From the NCBI GenBank assembly GCA_045646245.1, contig JAZRKJ010000101.1, forward strand, positions 1 to 11,731: DNA of 11,731 nt. The letters run 5' to 3'. Source of the DNA: SIG607 sp045646245. GTDB taxonomy: Bacteria > Bacillota > Clostridia > Oscillospirales > Acutalibacteraceae. Of the stretch, positions 7,032 to 11,731 are shown in pieces (the stretch's first letter is position 1; the number at the start of each line of letters is the position of its first letter). A program made the translations under genes and the position numbers. Under the pieces are notes generated by a model. The model was not told the origin of the DNA, ran no database searches, and saw only the letters and a program-made list of their open reading frames with translations.

Positions 7032-7751
7032 ATGATAAACTTTCCGATTTCAGATATTCTTCCATCTTTAAAGGAAATAGGGGTGGAATTAAACCAGAAG
7101 CAAATTGATAATTTGAATACCTACGCAAATTTGCTGATAGAATGGAACGAAAAAATGAACCTTACCGCAATTACCGACCCTGTGGAGGTGGTGTGGAAGC
7201 ATTTTTACGACTGTATTCTCCTTTTTAAAAATGTGAAAATAGAGCAAGGCGCGTCGGTTATTGACGTAGGTACAGGCGCGGGCTTCCCCGGTATGGTGCT
7301 TAAAATAGTCAGAGAAGATATAAACCTTACCTTGCTTGACGGCTTGAACAAACGCCTTATCTTTTTAAACGAAGTGTTGACCGCCTTGAACCTTTCGGCA
7401 AAGGTTGTTCACCTGCGTGCCGAAGAGGGTGGGAAAAAGCCTGAATTCAGAGAAAAGTACGATTACGCCGTTGCCCGCGCGGTGGCTAATATGAACGTAC
7501 TCAGCGAATACTGTTTACCTTACGTTAAGGTTGGCGGCTCGTTCGTTGCCCTTAAAGGCCCTTCGGGAAAAGACGAGGTTGAATCGGCGAAAAAAGCCTT
7601 GCAAATTTTAGGCGGCGGGAAAGTGACGGTTTTTGAAGAGCGTCACGAAATGATAGGAAACAGAACAATTGCGGTAATAAAAAAGGCTGCGGCAACTCCC
7701 CAAAAATATCCGCGTATTTCCGCAAAAATTTCAAAACAACCGTTATGTTAA
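7032..7751 (+). CDS. rsmG: 16S rRNA (guanine-527-N7) methyltransferase RsmG (GidB)
   Basis: RsmG transfers a methyl group from S-adenosylmethionine to N7 of G527 in 16S rRNA; in other bacteria its loss gives low-level streptomycin resistance. The 239-residue length matches the B. subtilis enzyme. The Rossmann-fold SAM motif VIDVGTGAGFPG has Asp78 and glycines at 80, 82 and 84. The family segment NLTAITDPVEVVWKHFYDC precedes it, and ARAVANMNVLSEYCLPYVK-type conserved residues follow. The ATG follows the mnmG stop with no gap, so translation is coupled. A modest AAAAAGG lies 11 bases upstream. The last 18 or so residues form a basic tail. It is the last gene of the operon; a strong terminator follows. 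Confidence 0.97.
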   Translation: MINFPISDILPSLKEIGVELNQKQIDNLNTYANLLIEWNEKMNLTAITDPVEVVWKHFYDCILLFKNVKIEQGASVIDVGTGAGFPGMVLKIVREDINLTLLDGLNKRLIFLNEVLTALNLSAKVVHLRAEEGGKKPEFREKYDYAVARAVANMNVLSEYCLPYVKVGGSFVALKGPSGKDEVESAKKALQILGGGKVTVFEERHEMIGNRTIAVIKKAAATPQKYPRISAKISKQPLC

Positions 7752-7758
7752 ATAAAGT

Positions 7759-7787
7759 AAACCGTGGTAAAAAATACCACGGTTTTT
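7759..7787. terminator. Bidirectional intrinsic terminator between convergent rsmG and the membrane-protein pair
   Basis: A perfect 11-bp stem AAACCGTGGTA (7759-7769) / TACCACGGTTT (7775-7785) has an AAAAA loop and a TTTTT run at 7783-7787 on the plus strand. On the minus strand the stem is followed by TTTACTTTATTT. It ends the mnmE-rsmG operon and can also serve the leftward gene that stops at 7818. The 16 bases before that stop contain a doubled AAGCTTT. Confidence 0.9.
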
Positions 7788-7817
7788 ATGTTGTAATATT
7801 AAGCTTTAAGCTTTAAA

Positions 7818-8522
7818 TTAAAGGTTTTTATTATCCTTTTGTTCATCCAGATAAAGGTATGGGTCGTAAGGCGGCATATAGGAAGGGGTATAAACGAAGT
7901 GTGCGCAGTTGTCCGACCTTTCTGCTTCCTCGGTTGCTTTTAAAACATCTCTGAGCCAACGGGGAATAAGACAAAAAGCAACGCAAAGGAAAATGTTGCC
8001 AAGGAAGTTTCCAATGAAAATATCTTCAATTTCGGTAGGGAAGTATTCGCTTATAGTCATTGTTACGAAAAAGTCGACAATATAAGCAATGGCTGAAATA
8101 ATTATTCCGATAAACCATACTTTTGAAAATTTTCTGAATCCGTTTTTTACAACGTTTATAAGTGAAAGCATAAGGGTGAAAATAAGCGCTGATGTTACCA
8201 AAAGGTTTTGCAGGAACATAGGACCTATGTGTTCAGCGTATAAATAGTCGCCCGAAAAGCCTGAAACGGTAAAGGCTTCAATAAGCTGGGCAAGAATAAG
8301 CGCGCCTATGGAAATGGTAACGCCTAAGGGTACCCGTTTTACAATAAGAAAAACTCCAAGAGCAATAACTCCCAGCGAACGGAGAAGGCAGGAAAGGGTC
8401 AAAAGACTTGCCGATGCGGGTAATTCGCTGCAAAGAGTAAGGTTCACAAAGTAAAAAAACGACGATATAAAAAGGAATATTGCTGCGGTGGGGAAAGGGT
8501 ATTTTATTTCTTTTAAGGTCAT
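7818..8522 (-). CDS. Polytopic membrane protein, paralogue of the upstream SHOCT protein
   Basis: No family is recognised. The product has about six hydrophobic segments, including FPTAAIFLFISSFFYFV, LGVIALGVFLIVKR, LLVTSALIFTLMLSLI, KVWFIGIIISAIAYIVDFFV and FIGNFLGNIFLCVAFCLI. A short Pro/Tyr-rich cytoplasmic tail (YTPSYMPPYDPYLYL) follows. I chose ATG at 8522 because AAGGA lies nine bases before it. The ATG three codons earlier (8531) has AAGGA directly abutting it, which is a poor geometry; that start would add MNY. It follows its neighbour by 16 bases and is surely co-transcribed. Shared motifs (IALGVFL, SKVWF) indicate a tandem duplication, but this copy lacks the SHOCT domain. Confidence 0.8.
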   Translation of the reverse strand: MTLKEIKYPFPTAAIFLFISSFFYFVNLTLCSELPASASLLTLSCLLRSLGVIALGVFLIVKRVPLGVTISIGALILAQLIEAFTVSGFSGDYLYAEHIGPMFLQNLLVTSALIFTLMLSLINVVKNGFRKFSKVWFIGIIISAIAYIVDFFVTMTISEYFPTEIEDIFIGNFLGNIFLCVAFCLIPRWLRDVLKATEEAERSDNCAHFVYTPSYMPPYDPYLYLDEQKDNKNL

Positions 8523-8538
8523 ATAATTCATTCCTTTT

Positions 8539-9318
8539 TTATAGGTTTAATAATTGTTTTCTTTTTGCTTCGTATTCTTCAACGGTGATTTTACCGTCGG
8601 TTAAAAGCTGCTGGTATTCCTTTAATACCGCTGCAGAAACCTCGTTCATTTGGGGAACGGGCTGAACCGGTGTATATACGGGCTGAACGTAGGTGGGCTG
8701 AACGGGAGCGGTGTATACGGGCTCGTCGGATATTGAAGCAATAACTTTTTTATACCATTTGCAAAGTAAAATAACGGTAACCGCAAGCACGGCGGTGCTT
8801 ATTAAAAAACTGAAAATGGTGATTAAGGTAAGGAAAGTGGGGCGGAGGTAATCACCGTTTGTTATAGTGTTTATAAGTATAAAGGGTTTTATTGCAAGGA
8901 AAAGGATAATAGGCAAGAACCATACTTTAGACATAGCCTTAAAGTTGGTGAATACGCCAAGGGAAATAAGGCATAAAAGGGCGTATCCGCCAAAGGTGAA
9001 AAAATTGTCAATAACGGTGAGGGCGTCGGCGTAGCGAAGTGAGAAGAAGGGAAGCAACGACATAACGCCAAAAAGAACGGTGTTTACAATGGGGAATTTT
9101 CGTATTAAAAGGAAAACGCCCAAAGCAATTAAAACGGATATTTGTAAAAAATTAAAAAAATTAAAGTTTGCTTTTAGCATATATTCCATATCCATACCGT
9201 AATAGGCGGAATAAATAACCGAACTTACTATCATTCCTATAATGCGTGAAGCGCCCATATAAATAAAGAAAACACCGGGCAGACAAAAGGGAAGCTGACG
9301 ATTGTTTGAATTGTTCAT
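8539..9318 (-). CDS. Polytopic membrane protein with C-terminal SHOCT domain
   Basis: The 259-residue protein has about six hydrophobic segments within residues 10-195, for example FCLPGVFFIYMGASRIIGMI, ISVLIALGVFLLIRKF, KVWFLPIILFLAIKPF and FLISTAVLAVTVILLC. A cytoplasmic Pro/Val/Tyr-rich linker (YTAPVQPTYVQPVYTPVQP) follows. The last 33 or so residues form a SHOCT domain (LKEYQQLLTDGKITVEEYEAKRKQLL), a short helical motif often found at the ends of membrane or oligomerising proteins. The start has a perfect AAAGGAGG seven bases upstream. A good promoter lies just before it. It is the first gene of a two-gene leftward operon. The molecular function is unknown. Confidence 0.85.
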   Translation of the reverse strand: MNNSNNRQLPFCLPGVFFIYMGASRIIGMIVSSVIYSAYYGMDMEYMLKANFNFFNFLQISVLIALGVFLLIRKFPIVNTVLFGVMSLLPFFSLRYADALTVIDNFFTFGGYALLCLISLGVFTNFKAMSKVWFLPIILFLAIKPFILINTITNGDYLRPTFLTLITIFSFLISTAVLAVTVILLCKWYKKVIASISDEPVYTAPVQPTYVQPVYTPVQPVPQMNEVSAAVLKEYQQLLTDGKITVEEYEAKRKQLLNL

Positions 9319-9344
9319 AATAAAACCTCCTTTAAAGTAATTTT

Positions 9345-9373
9345 ATTTTAGCATAAACTTTTTAAAAAAGCAA
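9345..9373 (-). promoter_or_regulatory. Sigma-A promoter of the two-gene membrane-protein operon
   Basis: On the minus strand TTGCTT (9373-9368), a 17-bp spacer and TAAAAT (9350-9345) are seen, with TGC directly before the -10 (extended -10). The start of transcription would lie about 20 bases before the ATG at 9318, placing AAAGGAGG well within a very short leader. Confidence 0.6.
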
Positions 9374-9494
9374 CAAATAGAAAATATCGCAATATTTCCC
9401 TTTTTGAAAAGGTTTGTGACAAAAAAGCGGAAACCTTTGGTATTTTATAAAAAAACAAAGGGAGAATTTGCAAATACAGGTCGAAGTCTTTTTG

Positions 9495-9523
9495 TTGCGA
9501 AGGGGAGCTTTTGGTGGTATTAT
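9495..9523 (+). promoter_or_regulatory. Sigma-A promoter of the ParB-like gene
   Basis: TTGCGA (9495-9500), a 17-bp spacer and TATTAT (9518-9523) with TGG before the -10 form a good extended -10 promoter. It predicts a start of transcription near 9530. The open reading frame upstream to 9404 would therefore lie outside the message, which supports the GTG at 9560 as the true start. Confidence 0.55.
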
Positions 9524-9529
9524 TTTCTT

Positions 9530-9546
9530 GCCGAAAGGGTTTCGGC
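9530..9546. promoter_or_regulatory. Perfect hairpin at the ParB-like transcript start
   Basis: GCCGAAA (9530-9536) and TTTCGGC (9540-9546) form a 7-bp inverted repeat around GGG. It sits at the predicted transcript start and ends one base before the Shine-Dalgarno sequence GGAGGTG (9548-9554). It could be an operator for autoregulation or a 5' stabilising hairpin. It does not match the parS or Noc-site consensus. Confidence 0.4.
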
Positions 9547-9559
9547 GGGAGGTGAAAAA

Positions 9560-10324
9560 GTGAAAAGCACAACGGACAAGCGGCTTATTTTTCTTAACCC
9601 TGCGGAGATAATTCCCCCAAAAACCGCCAGGACTGATAATGACCGCTATCGGTTGTTTCTTTTGTCGGAAAGTATAAGAGAGTACGGGCTTCTTATCCCC
9701 GTAACCGTTTGCAAATGCGAATACGGATACACCGTGATAAGCGGTGAGAGAAGGATAAAAGCGAGTATACTTGCAGGACTGAAAAAGATTCCTTGTATAG
9801 TAGACGGCTTTTGTGAAGACCCCGAGCTGTTTCGGGCAGCGGAGTGCCTTTTGGGTCATACGAGAGACGCTTTTGAAGAAGCGGACCTTCTTAATGAACT
9901 GTGCGATAAATATTCACCGTCAAAGGTGGCGTCCTTTCTTTCCGTTACCACTTACGAACTTGAAAAAATTTTGAAAGTGACATCTCTTTCAAAAGAGACC
10001 AAGGAGAAAGCCAGAGAATACCATCTTTCTATGCTTCAGCTCATTCATCTGTGCGGACAAAGCAAGGAGGAAAGAAAAGAATATTTTGAAGAATTCGCAA
10101 TAAAGGAAATAAAGCCTTTAAATACAGAAGAAAAGGTTAAAGAAAAAAAGCTTCCGCCAATAAAGGATGCGAGATTTTTGGTAAACAGCGTAAAGCAGCT
10201 TACCGACAGCCTTTGCAGCGCGGGAGTACCAATTACTTTTAAACAAAAAGAAACCGACGCCGAAACGGAAATAAAAATCAGAATAAAGAAGAATTTCCGC
10301 AATCCGCAAATGACACTTTTTTAA
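9560..10324 (+). CDS. ParB/Spo0J/Noc-family protein with a degenerate nucleotide-switch motif
   Basis: The frame is open from 9404, but the GTG at 9560 is chosen. It has GGAGGTG five bases upstream, a promoter at 9495-9523, and ParB homology begins just after it. The 254-residue product carries the N-terminal ParB domain: SIREYGLLIPV (38-48), YTVISGERRIKA (57-68, with the GERR CTP-binding motif) and KIPCIV. A helix-turn-helix follows at about 119-139 (SPSKVASFLSVTTYELEKILK), then a ParB-like helical segment and a charged C-terminal part. The second nucleotide motif, normally ENxxR, reads ECLLG (95-99), so the Asn and Arg are missing. Chromosomal ParB and Noc commonly lie downstream of rsmG in Bacillota, but no ParA is adjacent here. 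It may be a Noc-type nucleoid protein or a divergent regulator. Confidence 0.85.
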   Translation: MKSTTDKRLIFLNPAEIIPPKTARTDNDRYRLFLLSESIREYGLLIPVTVCKCEYGYTVISGERRIKASILAGLKKIPCIVDGFCEDPELFRAAECLLGHTRDAFEEADLLNELCDKYSPSKVASFLSVTTYELEKILKVTSLSKETKEKAREYHLSMLQLIHLCGQSKEERKEYFEEFAIKEIKPLNTEEKVKEKKLPPIKDARFLVNSVKQLTDSLCSAGVPITFKQKETDAETEIKIRIKKNFRNPQMTLF

Positions 10325-10358
10325 TCCCTAAATTTGCCCCTATTCATCCCTATCCCCT

Positions 10359-10404
10359 TTTTAACAGAAAGAGTCGCAGGCAACTGCGGCTCTTTCTGTT
10401 AAAA
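10359..10404. terminator. Long hairpin with GCAA tetraloop downstream of the ParB-like gene
   Basis: TTTTAACAGAAAGAG (10359-10373) pairs with CTCTTTCTGTTAAAA (10390-10404). Inside are one T-G pair and CGCAG/CTGCG closing a GCAA (GNRA) loop, giving about 21 bp of stem. The A/T-rich stem base supplies AAAA/TTTT, but there is no separate T-run after it on either strand. It is probably the terminator of the ParB-like gene. A weaker alternative is a stable structured RNA element. Confidence 0.65.
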
Positions 10405-10405
10405 T

Positions 10406-10420
10406 CACCCCGAAGGGGTG
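10406..10420. other. Second short hairpin
   Basis: CACCCC (10406-10411) and GGGGTG (10415-10420) form a perfect 6-bp GC-rich stem around GAA, one base after the long hairpin. Imperfect palindromic sequence around GTATATACC continues to about 10437. Nothing protein-coding is seen in 10325-10553. Confidence 0.5.
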
Positions 10421-10490
10421 TATATACCACTCCCGTATACCGCTTATTTTTTACAACAACGAAAAAAATTGTCCGAAAATCTTTGGATTT

Positions 10491-10524
10491 TTGCCTTGCT
10501 TACACCTTTTTGGTATGATAAAAT
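10491..10524 (+). promoter_or_regulatory. Promoter of the GH130 gene
   Basis: Two overlapping sigma-A arrangements are visible, each with a 17-bp spacer. TTGCCT (10491-10496) pairs with TATGAT (10514-10519), with TGG before the -10. TTGCTT (10496-10501) pairs with TAAAAT (10519-10524). Either gives a leader of about 25-30 bases before the start codon at 10554. No operator or catabolite-responsive element was recognised. Confidence 0.55.
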
Positions 10525-10553
10525 AAAATAAAGCTTTAAGGGAGGAAACCTTG

Positions 10554-11591
10554 ATGATTGAAAAATTTCGTGGCGAAGAATACATAATGCATCGCTGTAA
10601 TAAAAACCCTATTATTACAGCGGAAGATTTCCCGGTACCGGCCGTTTCGGTATTTAACTGCGGACAGGTTATGTTTGAGGGCAAATACCTTTTGCTTATT
10701 GCCGCTATTTATAAACAGCGCAATGCAGCGGGAAGTACTACCGGTATTCACGTTGCGACCAGTGAAGACGGTATAAACTTTGATATTAACCCCGAGCCTC
10801 TTTGCAAATGCAGGGATTGGGCACCGAATATTCCGGGAAATTATGATTCTTGGATTATTGACCCCAGAGTAACCAAAATTGACGACACCTATTACATAGT
10901 TCGTCCCGGTCAGTGTCATCCTCTTAACGGCAGAGATATAGGCCCTTGCGCTCTTCTTGAAAAGACAAAAGACTTTAAAACCCTTGAATTTGTAGAGTGT
11001 ATTTCGCTTCCCTTAAACAGAGTGCCCTGCCTTTTCCCTGAAAAGATAAACGGCGACTACGTTCGTCTTGACCGCCCCTACGGTCTTGCCCGTGTATCGC
11101 CTCCCGGTCATCCTCTTGACGATGAATTAACCCACGGTATGTGGATTTCCTATTCCCCCGATATGATTCACTGGGGAAGACACCGTCCCTTCTTTTATCC
11201 CTGTAATTCTTATGCTAATTATAAGGTTGGTCCTACTCCTCCGATTAAGACAAAAGACGGTTGGTTAGAGATTATCCACGGCGTTTATAAGGAAAACCGT
11301 GAATACTGCTATTCTCTTTCGGCAATGCTTCTTGATTTGGAAAATCCCCAAAAGATAATCGGTGTTCTTGATAAGCCTATTTTAACCCCCAATGAAGATT
11401 ACGAAATCTACGGCAGAAGCGGCAACACAACCTTTGCCTGCGGCGCTATTGTTAACGAAGAAAAGGATGAAATCCGTATTTACTACGGTGCGGCAGACGA
11501 AAGAATCGGCCTGGCAATAGGTTCTTTAAGCGAGCTTTTAAGTGAACTTAAAAAGAATCCTCCCGAGCTTCTTGATGCTTATAAGAAATAA
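10554..11591 (+). CDS. GH130 family beta-mannoside / manno-oligosaccharide phosphorylase
   Basis: GH130 enzymes phosphorolyse beta-1,4-mannosidic bonds (or beta-1,2 in some subfamilies), giving mannose 1-phosphate for intracellular use of mannan breakdown products. The 345-residue protein has the five-bladed propeller signatures: NKNPIITAEDFP near the start, WIIDPRVTKID with Asp103 at the place of the family's general acid, KVGPTPPIKTKDGWLEIIHG, and TTFACGAIV followed by YYGAAD near the end. There is no signal peptide, so it is cytoplasmic. The size and N-terminus look more like the GH130_2 type than mannosylglucose phosphorylase, but the substrate cannot be fixed from sequence. GGAGG lies eight bases before the ATG at 10554; an in-frame TTG at 10551 is less likely. 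No transporter or other mannan gene is adjacent. Confidence 0.9.
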   Translation: MIEKFRGEEYIMHRCNKNPIITAEDFPVPAVSVFNCGQVMFEGKYLLLIAAIYKQRNAAGSTTGIHVATSEDGINFDINPEPLCKCRDWAPNIPGNYDSWIIDPRVTKIDDTYYIVRPGQCHPLNGRDIGPCALLEKTKDFKTLEFVECISLPLNRVPCLFPEKINGDYVRLDRPYGLARVSPPGHPLDDELTHGMWISYSPDMIHWGRHRPFFYPCNSYANYKVGPTPPIKTKDGWLEIIHGVYKENREYCYSLSAMLLDLENPQKIIGVLDKPILTPNEDYEIYGRSGNTTFACGAIVNEEKDEIRIYYGAADERIGLAIGSLSELLSELKKNPPELLDAYKK

Positions 11592-11728
11592 TAATGGTTA
11601 TGGTTAGTCGAAACAAACTTGTTTCGACACAAAATCTTTGATTTTGCGGCAAATTTTCTTTGAAAATTTGTCCATACCCATTGCAATGATTGCCCAGCAA
11701 AATTAAATCATAGAATTTAATTTTGCTA
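11591..11728 (-). repeat. Right, inverted copy of the modular hairpin repeat
   Basis: This is the reverse complement of bases 1-138, identical except for the block 11689-11696. The hairpins map to 11607-11628, 11628-11648, 11650-11670 and 11697-11726, with the palindrome CATTGCAATG at 11679-11688. The homology begins at the final base of the GH130 stop codon, and no T-tailed terminator lies between the gene and the repeat. The repeat may therefore form the 3' end of that message. Its outer end coincides with the window edge and may continue. Confidence 0.95.
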
Positions 11729-11731
11729 TAT

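Noticed and set aside
9404..9559. N-terminal 52-residue extension of the ParB-like protein
   Set aside because: It would cross the predicted promoter and leader hairpin, is rich in Lys, Phe and Tyr, has no ParB homology, and the GTG at 9560 has the ideal ribosome binding site.
10626..10641. Noc-binding-site-like sequence ATTTCCCGG inside the GH130 gene
   Set aside because: Only the first nine bases fit the palindromic site; the second half does not. No parS-like palindrome was found either.
1..11728. Composite transposon bounded by the inverted repeats
   Set aside because: The interval contains conserved housekeeping genes and no transposase or integrase, and no target duplication can be seen. 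The repeats look dispersed and not like element termini.

Overview
The window looks like chromosomal DNA of an endospore-forming, low-to-mid GC member of the Bacillota, probably an uncultured gut-type clostridium (Oscillospirales or a relative; this placement is inference). The reasons are a full-length SpoIIE, AGGAGG-type ribosome binding sites, sigma-A promoters with extended -10 elements, and an mnmE-mnmG-rsmG group followed by a ParB-family gene, which recalls the conserved origin-proximal cluster of Bacillota. No transposase, integrase, CRISPR array, rRNA or tRNA was seen.

Layout. Bases 1-354 hold a dense chain of about ten different perfect or near-perfect hairpins and three 10-bp palindromes. 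Bases 368-424 are the terminator of spoIIE, which runs leftward (428-2755). A 241-bp divergent promoter region separates spoIIE from a rightward operon: mnmE, a gene for a membrane-anchored protein with seven ~25-residue YD-like repeats, mnmG and rsmG (2997-7751), closed by a bidirectional terminator. Two leftward tandem paralogous membrane proteins follow (7818-9318); the first-transcribed one carries a C-terminal SHOCT domain. Next come a rightward ParB/Noc-like gene (start refined to a GTG at 9560), a structured intergenic region, and a GH130 mannoside phosphorylase gene (10554-11591). The stop codon of the last gene touches a second, inverted copy of the outer 138 bp of the left hairpin array (11591-11728).

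How the genes work together. MnmE and MnmG form the tRNA wobble-uridine modification complex, and RsmG methylates 16S rRNA, so that operon is a translation-fidelity unit. SpoIIE is a forespore phosphatase under its own Spo0A-type promoter. The ParB-like protein is probably a nucleoid or chromosome protein. The GH130 enzyme stands alone and serves manno-oligosaccharide use.

The most unusual element is the modular hairpin repeat. Two copies, inverted with respect to each other, match at 130 of 138 positions. All differences fall in one 8-bp block. Both copies lie downstream of a gene 3' end in the same orientation relative to that gene's transcription.
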